The position numbers and the translations under genes were made by a program. A DNA stretch of 64,000 nt. Origin: Polytrichum commune. Its lineage: Eukaryota; Streptophyta; Polytrichopsida; Polytrichales; Polytrichaceae. Positions 1 to 12,577 of this stretch are shown in pieces. The stretch spans positions 49,739,554 through 49,803,553 of the forward strand of contig OX485803.1 of assembly GCA_950295325.1 (NCBI GenBank), in the 5' to 3' direction. Each line of letters begins with the position of its first letter. Position 1 is the stretch's first letter. The notes beneath the pieces were generated by a model. It did no database searches, was not told where the DNA came from, and saw only the letters and a program-made list of their open reading frames with translations.

Positions 1-45
1 GCTCACATTCCTCAGGGCAAACCTATGTCTTGGGCGCTCTGGTGA

Positions 46-1655
46 GGAAAATAGGGCACACTTCCATGTGCTAGTGGCGTTACCAAAAATCATTAGATGA
101 TAAAAATGTGGATCCCCTCCATATGGAAGTGTGCGATAATTTTCTCCCAAAAAACAAAAGTCAATAGCCGGCATGATTATACGGGGTAGTTGAAATTGAA
201 GCAGGGGGCCTCAACCGCCTTTTTTTTTTGGAACTTGGAAATCAGCTTTCATTTGAGCGGGAAAAACTTGATTTTTCATAAAGTTGCTTGTGTGGACCCG
301 GAATTGTTGTATTTACTCTAATATTTATATTTTGCTGCATTCTTATAATTCTAACCTTGTCCAAAGTTTTCATATTTTTTAATTTGATTTTCATTTTTCT
401 AGCATCTCAAGATATAAAGTTCAATCAATCTAGTCATGCAACATTCAAAATGGGTTAGATGATCACATTCTAAATGTTCATTTTCCATGTCACATTCCAA
501 CTTGCATGTTGCACAACAAGGCGAAGCTACTCTCTCATGCCATCGCCCCCAAACCAACCCACCCAAAAAAAATAAAAATCCATATGGAAGTGCTCGTCCA
601 TCAAGATGCTTGAAGATATTAGCAAAAGCTTCGTTAATGTCAACCAACTCTATTTTGCTTCACCAAAACGGCTAGCTCATGGAAGTGTGCCCTTAGACTA
701 TGTGGGCCACTTCAGCGAAGCTTTGGATGAGATTGGTCAATCTTTTGTTGGTTGGACACTTCAAATTTGAGTAAGGAAGTGAACATATAGAAAAACAAAA
801 TTTCCTTGTTGTTGTACATACATATTGGAATGCAATTGGCATCCCACTTGGCCATTTTTGAATGTTGCAACTGTAGTTTTGCTCACTTATATCTTAAGGT
901 TTCAGAAACTTGAAAAAATTCTACAAAAATATGGATCCTTTGGAGAAGGTTGCAAGAATGAGATGTGGGCATAAGGGCTCACTTCCATGTACTGGTCGTA
1001 TAGCAAAGTAGTATAGAGTTTGCCAACATTGGCAAAGCTTTTGTCAATATCTTCAAGCATCTCGATGGCCAAGCACTTCCATGTGGAGTAGGGGGAACCA
1101 ACATATGAGAGACTTAAGGTTTGCCTTGTTGTCCAACAACCAAGTTTGAATGCAATTGTCCTTGCACTTACCCATTTGGAATGTTGCATGATTGGATTGA
1201 TTGAACTTAAATAACTTGAGATGCTAGAACTTAGATGAAAATAAATCAAATATTAGGTGGACTTTGGGCAAGGTTTGAATAATAAATAGAAGCATCCCTC
1301 ATTCATGCCAGTACCTATAGTTGGGCTCTCTCTCTTTCTCTATCTCTCTCTCTCATGATAAGAATATGTCACCATGAGAAACATTAGTGTAGATACAACA
1401 ATCTTGGGTCCACACCAACAAGTTTATGAAAATCAAGTTTGGATCTCTCAAATGGAAGTCAATTTCTAGATTCTAGAAAATAGAGACGATCAACTCCCCT
1501 TCTCAAACTCTAACTACCCCCTACAATCGTGTTAGCTAGCGATTCAATTTTTCTAGTAAAATTTAGTGCACACTTCCATGTCAAAGGGGAACCAACTTTA
1601 TGTCATCTGGTAATTTTTACCGACTTCACTAGCACATGGAAGTGTGCCCTCGTAC
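46..1655. repeat. Large imperfect inverted repeat (foldback element)
   Basis: The stretch from about 46 to 735 reappears in reverse complement at about 930 to 1655, with a spacer of roughly 200 bases. Matching landmarks include GGGCACACTTCCATGTG at 55-71 against its complement near 1633-1650, and the segment around 585-700 against 975-1085. Arms are diverged and contain small insertions. The 12-mer CACTTCCATGTG or a close variant recurs about nine times in both orientations up to 1857, like the subterminal motifs that DNA transposases bind. No clear target duplication is seen. It is probably an old foldback DNA transposon; superfamily unknown. Confidence 0.7.
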
Positions 1656-1860
1656 TATTCATAGTAGTATACGATAATCTCAAACTCACACCAACAAGTA
1701 TATGCAAATTATTATTATTATTACACTTGAAAGTCAATATTTGGTTCCATGATAGAGAGGCAGCCAACTCTCCCACCTCAAACTTCAACCTCCCTCTACA
1801 AATATGTTGACCACAAAGTATTGTTCTCTAGGCATAAATGAATCACATTTCCATGTGGAT

Positions 1861-3177
1861 GGGGGTCAATTTTGTTTTGTCAATTAGTGGGCTTGACCAA
1901 CTTGGCCAGCACATCTTGAATCAATACATTAGAAAGCAACCATGGACTTCTCATAGGATCCAAATAAGCTAACAACACGATTAAGTCCTTCCTATGCTAA
2001 ATTGGATCCAACTTGAGATACCTTTGGTATCGACACTTTAAAAACCCACACTTTGTTTCAAGGGGGGGGGGGGGACCAACATTTTACTAAAAAAATGTGG
2101 TGCAATAAAGATAGGGTCTCATCTTATATCACAAAGCGAACAAGAAAAAATGTAAGGTATTGAGGCCTCGTTTCAAAATGTTATATATATCCCAATAATG
2201 TTTTTAGAATTTGAACATGAATATGTGCATTATTTCATAGCCCTATTGAAAACACCCCTCAATATCTCTACAAGGGAGCCCCCCCCCCCAAGGATCTACA
2301 AACCATGTCTCAAAATGTGTCTAGATCTCCTTTAAAGCAACAACAAGATAAAGAAGATTTTTAAGATTCATAATAAACACAATCGATTAAAATTTTATTT
2401 GGACAAATTTTGGTGGAGTTAACGCAGTGAATGCTTATTGCAATGTTAACAAGGGGGAGGATGAGGCAACTCAAATGGAACCTATCAAGTCAAATGAATC
2501 GGGCAAAAGAAAGTTGAATCCATTATGTTGGATGGATGAGAAGTATGTTCAATATGCGATAATTCCTTCTCTCTGAAAACATTGGCTAAAACATAACATA
2601 GGTGTTCTGGAAGCCATGTGCTCAACTAGTACATGTCACATTCCTCTTTTTCACCAAAAAATAATATGTTCAAGAATGCATATAAACACTAGATTGTGAA
2701 CTTCCAAGTTTGTACATTACAAAAGCTTTGCAAGTTGAGCAGGCGATTGTGCTTGCCAATGAGCTCAAACCACCCGACCATAAGAGAGAGATAAAAGACC
2801 CTCTCTCCTCCCTCAAGCTCCCTTTTATGCCAAAACACTACTTTTACTATCTATATCTCATATAGTAAAAGTTTTCCAAAGGGGGTTGTCTAACTCCAAC
2901 GCAAAGAGATTCGACCGGGAGCTGTCTAATTCATGTGCACAATTCTTTCATGGATTTTTTAGCCTTTGTGCACCATTCTTTCTTGGGTTGTCAGACCCAA
3001 TTCTTTCTTTGGAGCTATCCAAACTCTTTCTAACTCCAAATACCATATGCTCACATACTAAGTACAACAAAGTATGGTTAGTCTTTCTTTCTTGCATAAT
3101 CAAATCTTAAATATTTTAATCCGGGTATATCACAATACACCATATATAACTTAAGCTAGGCATATATAAGTAACTTA
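1861..3177. other. No gene recognised
   Basis: AT-rich sequence without a supported gene. It holds a run of G at 2062-2074 and a run of C near 2281-2289; both are simple homopolymer tracts. Confidence 0.5.
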
Positions 3178-3781
3178 GGGTAAGTTTCCATGTAGGTTGC
3201 TCGCCCACTAGATTCCATACAATAGTGGGTTGGAGGTGTTCAAACATAGATAAGCACAAGCCGCCAACCAACCACATTCTGGTGGCATACTAGAATGTGA
3301 AGGGCTATGGACATGAGTTGCTAGACTTCCTTGTGGCCATCTACACCCATTTTCTTTTAACCTACAAGTGTTGGTCACCAGAGGATTGAAGTCTAGTTTA
3401 GGAGGAGGAGGAGGTCAGTAGATGGACCCAAATTTAAGAAGACGAGAGTAGCTACACTAATTATTGTATTTAGTGTCACTTACTATTTAGAATTACGATC
3501 TATTTTATCTATGTATTGTATGTCTCATATTCTACCAACAAATGTCAAATTGGTTATTTGAAGATTATAAAATATTAACATCTTTACTTCATTGAAATTC
3601 ACATCAATTGTAAAAAGATATAACAATGTATAACTCCAAATAACAAGTAACACTACATATCTTCTTTAGTGTAGTTGACACATACGAACCCTACCCCATC
3701 ATATACAATCTACATTTGGGTGGGTTTGTTCTTATTCCCACCAAAATCTGGTGGGTGAGGGGCCTACATGGAAACTCACCC
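3178..3781. mobile_element. PIF/Harbinger-like MITE with TTA duplication
   Basis: The ends are inverted repeats: GGGTAAGTTTCCATGTAGG on the left and, read from the right, GGGTGAGTTTCCATGTAGG. They are flanked by a direct TTA at 3175-3177 and 3782-3784. A 3-bp TWA target duplication and GGG-starting ends are typical of PIF/Harbinger (Tourist-like) elements. It has no coding capacity. A second MITE (3452-3674) sits inside it. Confidence 0.75.
3452..3674. mobile_element. 223-bp MITE, CTACACTAA family, nested
   Basis: Ends CTACACTAATTATTG and, in reverse from the right, CTACACTAAAG. It is the same length (223 bp) and clearly similar internally to the copy at 9076-9298, for example the shared ATTAACATCTTTACTT and AAAAAGATATA blocks. 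No perfect target duplication is visible (TAG against TTG). Confidence 0.75.
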
Positions 3782-3784
3782 TTA

Positions 3785-5299
3785 TTAGGTTATAGAGAGC
3801 ATGGACATTCAAGAACAAGCACTTGAGTGACACTCATGGCATGCTTGTCATCATAAGTCTAAGCCACAAGTTGTACACCATTTTTAGTAATTTATCAACC
3901 ATATATGGTGTAAGTGAGAATGTCACAATAAAGAGAGATCCCTTACTTTTTCTGTAACCTAACTTAGTTGAGAATCATCATCATCATCATCATCATCTTC
4001 ACGATCTCTATGCACATTAGGTTTTTTAAAACATAAGTATTTGGATGATGCGTTGTGTTTGGCACAATTAAACATGAGAAATGAATGTTTCATGACAAAT
4101 TGTGATGGAAAAAGTTACCCAATTTTATCTCAAGGAATAGACTTCAATCTGAGATGCTTACATCCGTATATGATTATATAATCTTCCATTGTGGGGCCAA
4201 AATCATGGTAGATGTGGAGGTTGCCTATACCCAATACAACTCGTGCTTTGGAAACATTGTACTTGATTCATATATGTGTTAGCTCTAGCTTAATTTGTGG
4301 GCTAAGCAATAAAAAAGAATTATGTATCATGTTGGTGGTATGTGCCTCGAGGGTAGGTCACAACCCCACTTTCAATGTTCACATCTAACAAAGTGGGGTA
4401 CCATTGAATTCAATTGGGCATTCACTATGGTCTTGATGTAAACACCACCCCTGATTTGAAATAACAAATGATATGTCTTCTAAAATATAATGTAATCCAA
4501 AAGAATCATTGTTTCTTCCAAGAATACAATCACTTGTTGTCAATTTTGATTTGATGTCTGCTCTTCCACTGATCAATTATTTTCTTAGTAAAATCTCTTT
4601 GACTAGAACGATTGGTATTCATAAGGAAGTCTCTCGTAGGCACACTTATCTAACTTACTCTACAAAACCAAATGTTAATGAAAGGTTGACTTAGGATGAA
4701 TTCATATTAGGGTCCCCGTCCAAGAAACTTGGTGTCCAAAGAACACCCCTTAATGAACCTCGTTTTCCAGACTCAAGATTGGACCCAAGCATGATGTGTG
4801 GAGGTTTCTCAAACTAGGTGAAGTATTTTCTTGAGTTGGGTTTGACAAGAATTGGCATGAAAATGGTGCCATATTATTGCCGCTTCATTGACTCGTGCTT
4901 TGGACTTGGGCACTAGTGTAAACCCTTTGGGTCCAACCGTTTACTCTCAACTAATTTTAAGGCCTTGGGTTTGACCTTTGAGAGAAGGTTAACTTGTAGT
5001 TGAAGTCCATGGGCTCCCCAATACATGTGTTCTTCATTCTATGTCATGGTTGTTACAAACATACATACTCCTTTGGTAAGATGAATGCATAGAAGTGCGA
5101 ACTCAATTGCATGACTTTACAAACCAATTTAGCAAGAGGTTCCACCAATGTCATTGGAATCGCGAACCAAGTACATTATATAGACAACCAATTTAACTTT
5201 AACTGTCAACCAATTTCACTGCATGTTGTGAACAACTTCATGATTTGATACCCATATTTACAACTTTATAAAATCAATTTCATGAATTGTATAGAATTA
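3785..5299. other. No gene recognised
   Basis: AT-rich spacer. A short ATC microsatellite lies at about 3974-3996. Nothing else could be supported. Confidence 0.5.
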
Positions 5300-6329
5300 T
5301 CCTAATCGCTCCATGTCACTAGCTTTACCAAAGCTATTATTGACCTCTCTTATTCAACCTTGCACCATGTCTGCAATGATTGCTTGTGCATCATCATTAA
5401 TTGGAGTAATGTTCAATGATTTTGGACATCATTATGTAAGACATGGCTTTTGATGTGTCCAATACCCATTTTGCAACATTGAGGAATGGACTATGTGATG
5501 GTAAACGGAAGTAAATGTGTCCAACATCTTCAAAAGCTTTTTGAATTTCAGGATATATGTGAAATGGGACATTGTCGATGAGGAAGAACCTTCATCTATC
5601 AAGGCTAGGAATGACCTTTGTATGAATGAATTCTAAGAACTTGTATGCATTGTAGGCACCTCATGTGACATCATGTGCAATGACTCCTTCACGACTAATT
5701 GCAACCACCAAAGATAAAATTTGACCCTTCTGAGTTGGACAAATTCGTTGGTATTTTTGTCCTCGATGAGTCCTTCCAAATCGATGTGTCAAATGTAAAT
5801 TGAAACCAACCTCATCCATGTATATATCATTAGCCATATTGTTGTTGAGCTCTTAAAACTTTTGACACCACTCTTTGTGCTCTCTAAGATGTTCTTCATT
5901 GTTATAATCATTTGGTTCATAGCGCATCAACTTGAGAGTAAATATATCTTGACTTAGATTGGCTTTTGGAACACAACTGATAGATAAAGGGCGCGGGAAT
6001 TGAAAAGCTTCATTCAGTTAATAATGGAGAGATTCTACAGTGATGTCTGGATCTACATGAAGCCTCTCTAACCATTGAATGTTCACATCTTGTAAATTTG
6101 GATAGCAAACATCACCTTTGGGTTTGGGCACTAATTGACATTTTTCTTCAAAAGCTTTGGCTATGCTCTTGATAGTCTCGTAAGGATAACCATAACATTC
6201 ACTTGTGTTAGCATAAGACAAGCCCTCATTAAAGATAGAATGTATGATTTGTGAGTGGATTGCATCATATATGCAATTATATCTATGTGGGTGACTAGAC
6301 ATAGGTATAGTAGGCTCCCACAAATTCAA
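5300..6329 (-). pseudogene. Tc1/mariner-like (IS630 superfamily) transposase remnant
   Basis: Reading the minus strand down from 6329 gives a single frame of about 310 codons with only nonsense breaks. An N-terminal helix-turn-helix-like part (IIHSIFNEGLSYANTS, then YETIKSIAKAFEEK) precedes a DDE domain: MDEVGFNLHLTHRFGRTHRG, later NAYKFLEFIHTKVIPSL, LIDNVPFH and LPSHSPFLNVAKWV. The first two acidic residues (MDE, IDN) are present. At the position of the third, where relatives have E in a NPIE-like motif, there is K. In-frame stops occur near 6018 and 5850 (TAA) and in two places where TGA replaces a probable Arg codon. One frameshift follows HYSN near the end; beyond it INDDAQAIIADMVQG can still be read. 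Terminal inverted repeats were not found. Function is lost. Confidence 0.8.
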
Positions 6330-8799
6330 TGTTTATGTAGGAGACAACTCGAGTAATATAGACGAAACCAACTTTGTGTTTGTAAAGGAACTAGCAAAGT
6401 CACAACTCCTTGTCCCTTCCAGCACGTCCCCGCAAATTCTATGATTATCTAGGTGATGACTCGAGTGATATGAATAAATCGCAAAGTGATCATATTGAAC
6501 AAATCATATTCACAAATTGTAGATAATCATAGAATTCGCTAATTTATTCACTCATAGTTTGTTGGTCTTACCTACAAACCATGCCTATGTTTGAAATGCT
6601 AAGCAACATATCTATGTTGAACTAACAAATGCCCAATCAATAACATTAAATACTCCGGATTGGTAGGGATTCACCACATGCAAAAATCGAGCCAACTCGA
6701 TAAGGACATCTCACAAATAGATGAGGTTATAAGCATGCTCAACTGAAAGTAGATATTCCCTTTGCAAACTCGACCAAGAAAAATACTTTGGGCTCTCCTT
6801 GATCACAAGGGTTTATTCACTCAAAGTTTGTTGGTTTATTCACCTTCGACAACTCAAGCGACTTGAATTTTTTTTTGTTCTCCAAATTCTATAATTATCT
6901 ACAACCTATGAATATGAAGAAGATCTTTGAAACTGAATACAACACGTGTATCAAATTTTGCGAACACAAAGAATGCGGAATGAAAACAAAACATACTATC
7001 ACTTTTTGTCGAGTCATGCAAAAGAGGCCTCGAGGCATGTAATCATTACAAAACCTTGTAAAAGAACCCAAGCATGTAGAGAACTAGAGAACTATATCAC
7101 CACTAGAGAACTAAAGAGTTGTATGTGGGCACACAAATTCGCTTCCAAATCGATTATATTGTTAGACCTAAAATGAAGGCTCTCACCAACAATCGGATGT
7201 TGCAAAACGAGAAGTCGAAAAGTTGAGAAGACGAGAACTGCTTGGTTTGGAAGACTGATGAAATTGGTTTGGAAGATTCATGAAGTTGCTAAAGGTAAAG
7301 GTCCATTATCATGAAATTGAAGTGTGCCACATGTCAAGTTGGTTTAGAACAGTCATGAACTAATTTAAAAAGTTAATAAAATTGGTAGAACACTCCAATA
7401 AGATGAGTTGGAAGGTTCATGAAGTAGCTTGGAGCCTTCATGAAAGTGACTTTACACTTGTATGAAGTCATCTTTCCAAAGGAGTAACATAGAACGCCCC
7501 TATGTGTGTCAAGACTTGGAGCAGTTACAAAAGTTAAGGAATGATGACATCCCTATTATTCTTGAGAAAAGTAGCATAAACTGGAAAGCCATATTCATTC
7601 TCTAGTGAGTCCCTCGACCAATTGACATTTCACAACTCCATTGGATGTTCACCCTTCCAACACTTTAGGACATATGTACACATTTTGCAAGATGCAACAT
7701 ATTCTCAACACCATTCAATTAGTGTTGAAGGGTAGTCTTCATTTTCTCCAAACCATCATGTCCATAGCCAACCTTGGGAAGACGCCTCTTAAGTTATGTG
7801 GGCCTTACATGTGGTCACTCCTCTTAATGGGAAACTTACATGTGATTGGTAATTGGCAAGGTTTGTAGTTAGAAATATACACTGAAAATATATGTGCCGT
7901 TGGATAAGATAGGACTATGTGCTTAGAATATATTACCATGGTAGTTTCAATTGTTGATTAGGTGTATTGTTCAATTAGGTACGCTTATGTCATCACTCTA
8001 AAAAGAAAATTATCAACTTTGATTTTGAGTGAAATGACAAATACGTGTACCACTGACTAAGTGATTCGCAATCGCTAACCAGGTGATGCAATTCATGCAT
8101 CATTCCAATGACCAAAATTGCATGTGAAGTCGGAAGTGACCACAACGTGGCCACATATATAAACAAATAAACAAAAGTACCGCACATATCCAAGAACCAA
8201 CATGAATGTGAGCCCGATAGCCGTATGTTGATCACGATTAACCATGGTGCAACATGGCCACATATAATAAGTGGACGCTATTGGAAAGTGAAGCTTGGCA
8301 CCTTCCTCTCTCCTCCAATGCTTTAGAACTCGTGGCGAAGTTGGTGTGGGTTTCATTCAAATCCCGAGAGGGGCCATTTCAAGTTCCCACCCATGGATAA
8401 TTAAACTCCTGTATCCCAACACACACACACAAAAAGCCCAAGCAGGTTTACTCATTCTACACACGGCTTTCGCGCAATGACATCACCGAAATGCAAGCAT
8501 TGAGGCCGGTAAAGACCGCACTCATCCATTGCCACTTTCTAAAAAGGGTTTGGACGGTTTCCAAATCATTGCATCCATTGAGTGCCCAACTTGATTCCGT
8601 TAGTGTAGACTTGTTAGTGAACCTCAATTATTCGACATTCACACATTTTTATATGCGGCATCCCCGTGCCCAACCCCCTATTGTATAAGTCCACATAAGG
8701 TCCAACGACATGCTTGTGGACAATCGAGGGTCATAAGAGTGACCAAAGCGCATCTACGTGATGGAACTTGTTAGATTGAACCTCAACTCACCAATCATG
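6330..8799. other. No gene recognised
   Basis: AT-rich spacer beside the transposase remnant. A short diverged direct repeat (AATTCAATGTTTATGTAGG near 6330 and AATTCTATGATTATCTAGG near 6435) may belong to the end of that element. No gene or RNA is supported. A CA microsatellite lies near 8422-8433. Confidence 0.5.
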
Positions 8800-8869
8800 C
8801 AAATAGGATGCCTAAAGTACAACCTTTTTTCTTCTTCTTCTTTATTTGGGGAAATAATTAGTACCCCGC

Positions 8870-10555
8870 GTCACTGAGACGTTGTGAATGGGCTTTGTGT
8901 GGTTGCAGACACTGTGCATCTGAGCCGTCGATTCATCAAAGCCCATCCGAGGGTCTCGGTGGTCCTATGTGGCGTGGGGTGGTGCTTGCCACCAAGGCAA
9001 GGTGGGGCCGTGGACGGACACTAATAACATGGGATGCGTGATGAGCCGTATTAGTGTACTTTCTTAAGAAGCCAACTGCACAAAATATGATATTTAATGT
9101 GACTTGCTATTTGGAATTATGCAATGCTATAACTGTCTACTGTGCATCTCATTTTTTACCAACCATGGTCGAATTGGTTGTTTGGACACTATAGAACATT
9201 AACATCTTTACTTGGTAAAAAAATACATTAATAATAAAAAGATATAGGAACATGTAACTCCAAACAATAAGTAACACTAAATATCATATTTTGTGTAGTA
9301 AGTGGACAGTTAGTCGGGGTTAGGGGGAGGTATTTTAAGTCGGGGTGAGGTAGGCATTGGGCTTGCTTATGAGGTAAGTAAGCTTGCTTATATGCACTTG
9401 GACTACATTGGGCATGGGGGTTATCGGCAATGTCTGATGAGATTTTTGGGCCTTGTCGATCAAAATCCTAGTGTTTTCAAGTCCAACCGGTTACATGTTG
9501 TGATCTTTCAGGTTTTCTTTAACTAAAATAGAGGTATATTCTATAGATTTCTCTAGAATGATTGGTAATTTTCATGAAGTCTTGAAGTTCAACTGGTTTT
9601 TTCTCACACCGGACTTTAAATATACAAAAGTGGTAATAAGTCTAAATGGCGATTATACTCGAAATAGATAGCATAATCTCATTATTTCTCAACACTTATT
9701 AGTATCCAAACCTAATTTGTCCATATACCACTCAAATATACATGTTTGATTAAGAAGAGTGACCATTGAAAGGTGCACATACATTAGTAAATGATTCTAT
9801 CATACTCAATGTCACCTACAATACATAATCTATATTGTATGCCATGTTATCAAGCAAATAAAATATTCTCATACGGAAACGTAATACATCTAATGAAATT
9901 ACCATTATGTTTTAAGCCCTTGCTATATAATTGCAAGTAGTTTCTCTCCTTGCAATAAGATGGAAGTCCCCAACATGCTCCTACATGTGTGAAGCAATGA
10001 ACGGGGAGAACCGACCACTAGTTACAAATGAACCAATTGAGTTTGAGAAAAAATTGGTTGAACTTCAAGACTTCATGAAAATGACCAATCATTCTAGAGA
10101 TAATCTATAGAATATACCTCTATTTTAGTCAAAGAAAACCTGAAAGATCACAACATGTAACCGGTTGGACTTGAAAACACTAGGATTTTGATCGACAAGG
10201 CCCAAAAACCTCATCGGACATTGCCGATAACCCCCATGCCCAATGTAGTCCAAGTGCATATAAGCAAGCTTACTTACCTCATAAGCAAGCCCAATACCTC
10301 CCTAGCCCCGATTAAGTGTCCACTTGCTAGTTGGCTTCTTAAGAAAGTGCACTAATGCGGCTCATCACAACTCCCGTGTTAGTGCCGGCCCACGGCCCCA
10401 CCTTGCCTTGGTAGCAAGCACCACCTCATGCCCCATGCCACATAGGACCGCTGAGACCCTTGGATGGGCTTTGATGGATCGAAGGTCCATATACATCATG
10501 ATCACGACCACACAAAGTCCATTCACAACGCCTCAGTGATGCGGATTGGTATCAA
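8870..10555. mobile_element. Foldback Mutator-like element with very long arms
   Basis: Left arm (about 8870-9075 plus 9299-9605) and right arm (about 10045-10555) are inverted copies. Shared landmarks are the region around GTGGTGCTTGCCACCAAGGC on the left and its complement near 10400, and CATGGGGGTTATCGGCAATG near 9413 and its complement near 10220. The outer 200 bases of each arm resemble the 232-bp terminal repeats of the Mutator-like element at 47944-50704, including CACTGAG and the TGGTGCTTGC block, so this is probably a non-autonomous relative. The middle (about 9605-10045) is AT-rich and has no coding capacity. Exact outer ends and target duplication could not be fixed. Confidence 0.7.
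9076..9298. mobile_element. 223-bp MITE, CTACACTAA family, inserted in an arm
   Basis: Ends CTGCACAAAATATGATAT and, in reverse from the right, CTACACAAAATATGATAT. The partner arm of the surrounding foldback element lacks this block near 10325, which shows directly that it is an insertion. It matches the 3452-3674 copy in length and layout. Confidence 0.85.
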
Positions 10556-11136
10556 GTCCAAAGTTGACCATCCTTGTTCACTTTTCAAATGTAGATTGAC
10601 TCTCCTTACATGTATTGCACTGATATATGTTATTTTAGGGCGCAAGAATTGGGATGGGCCTATTAGGTCCAAGACCAAAGAAAGTCCAAAATCAAGTGAT
10701 CCTATTGGTCTAGAGTACTGAAGGAGTTTACACTAAGGTTTGAGTATGGAGAATGAGAAAAAATGAAGTGGTGCAAATGTGGCATCACTTTTCAGCCGAA
10801 CCTCGACGGTCCTCAATGAAGAAAATACTCTTTCTAGTTTGAGGAACCAATCTTCAAGCTTTGAGGGGTCTATTTTGAGTCCAAAAGTAAGATCCATTGA
10901 GAGGTATCTTGGACCCGGACCTAAATGCAAACCCAAGTCCTTAGTTTATGTGAGCCCCCAACAAGTCTTGAAGTAAGAATCACTTGCTCTTCAAAATTGA
11001 GAGGAGATTGAGACTATATTTAACACAACCTGCTACAAAGGGGAAGTAATAATTCAAGTTATCATGTGGAACAACAATGGTAGAAGATGACCAAGTCATG
11101 TATACTTGAGCCGAGTCTTCCAAAAGTTTTTACACG
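10556..11136. other. No gene recognised
   Basis: Short possible reading frames run on both strands near 10733-10976, but none has a recognisable protein pattern. Confidence 0.45.
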
Positions 11137-11138
11137 TA

Positions 11139-11383
11139 CTCCCTCCTTCCCGAAACGATTGTTTGGTTTATCTACCCGGCTATAAATTTGAGGCTCAAAT
11201 ATTTTCGAGCCAAACTTTCTATATCAAGAAGTCTTTCGACAACGCAGCTTCCGGGGGCATTTCGGAGTAGTTGTTGTTTATTTTATTTTTAAGAGTCATA
11301 CTTACAACTACTCGGTCAATGATTAGCGAGCCTTAATCTTGCCAAAGTTAGAAACACGGACAATCATTTTGAGACGGAGAGAG
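11139..11383. mobile_element. Stowaway MITE
   Basis: Left end CTCCCTCCTTCCCGAAACGA and right end (reversed) CTCTCTCCGTCTCAAAATGA are typical Stowaway termini. The element is flanked by TA at 11137-11138 and 11384-11385. Length 245 bp, which is usual for the family. Mobilised in trans by mariner-type transposases. Confidence 0.92.
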
Positions 11384-11385
11384 TA

Positions 11386-12248
11386 AACATGCTCCAAATT
11401 GAAGAACACAATTCATAATGCATTGATTTTAGGTGGGATCATTGTCTTGATCTTTCTAGCTTAAAATGTCAATAAAAACTTCGAACTCATCATGAAACCC
11501 GTGATAGATCTCCCGGAGTTTTAAGTGTGAAACATGATTATAACCATCACATGACTTATAGTTTATACATGTGCACCATTTGAGATCGAAATATGATCTA
11601 TGAACTATTTTGAGTTAAATGACGACTTTCTCTTGAAAGGAAAAGTTACATTTACAAAACACCTCAATGACCTCAAGTGTGCCTTGGGAGAGGGAACAAA
11701 GAGTAGGAACTCACACAAAGACCAGACCATATGTATGAATCGAGAAGACTTTGATGCACAACACTGATTATCCCAATTAGTTGGGGTGGTATTAATTCTT
11801 GAAGCAAGCATTATTCATCCAAATCTCAAAGTTACTAAGGGCTGAAATATTGATTGAGTGACACTATATTCATGATTACATGGTCATTTACCATAAATTT
11901 TAAGAAGATTAGTGTGTGCTTTAAGGTGTTTGTTGGGGTGATCATTTTTTTGAGTATGGAAGTACATGCTTGTCAGTGAATAGTGTTGCTAATATGAATG
12001 ATATTTTTAATGAACAGTGTTGGGATGAATAATGCTTCCTAGATCTTTGGGTGGCACTAATCTCATAGTGTAAGAAAACTAGTATCACCTTCACTAATTT
12101 CCCACACTCACTATTAGCCCTCCCTCACTAATTGGGATAATCAATGCACCAAACGTAGTAACAGTCTATGAAGCCGCATGTAAATTTATTTGCTGTGTTT
12201 TTGAAACTTTCATCATAGGGTGGTGTAACGCTCCTTTTTGGACGTTAA
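11386..12248. other. No gene recognised
   Basis: AT-rich spacer with no supported gene, RNA or repeat. Confidence 0.5.
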
Positions 12249-12577
12249 GGGCCAGTTCACATGGGGTAACAAATCCCAAATCCCACTCATGTTAGCAAGT
12301 CCCAACATGAAGGCAAAGTCCCAACTTTTGAACCTCCAAAGTCCATCAAAATATGGTTAATCATTATTAAAGTCGAACCTTGATTATTTTTTGCCAAAAA
12401 ATATTCACGGGACTTGTGTTGAGAGTTGGGTCTAGGACTTGGGACATGTGTGAAGTGGTAAGTCCCAACTTCCATGCTCTCAAGAGCTAAGATTGCACAG
12501 ATTGACCTGAAGTGACTTGGGACTTTCATACTTGGGACCCTAAGTTTTTGCCTCAGCCAATGAGCTAACAAACGCCC
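12249..12577. mobile_element. Possible degenerate Tourist-like MITE
   Basis: Starts GGGCCAGTTCACATGG after TAA and ends with ACAAACGCCC before TAT. The sequence AAGTCCCAAC recurs internally in direct orientation. The ends pair poorly beyond the first four bases, so the call is weak. Confidence 0.3.
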
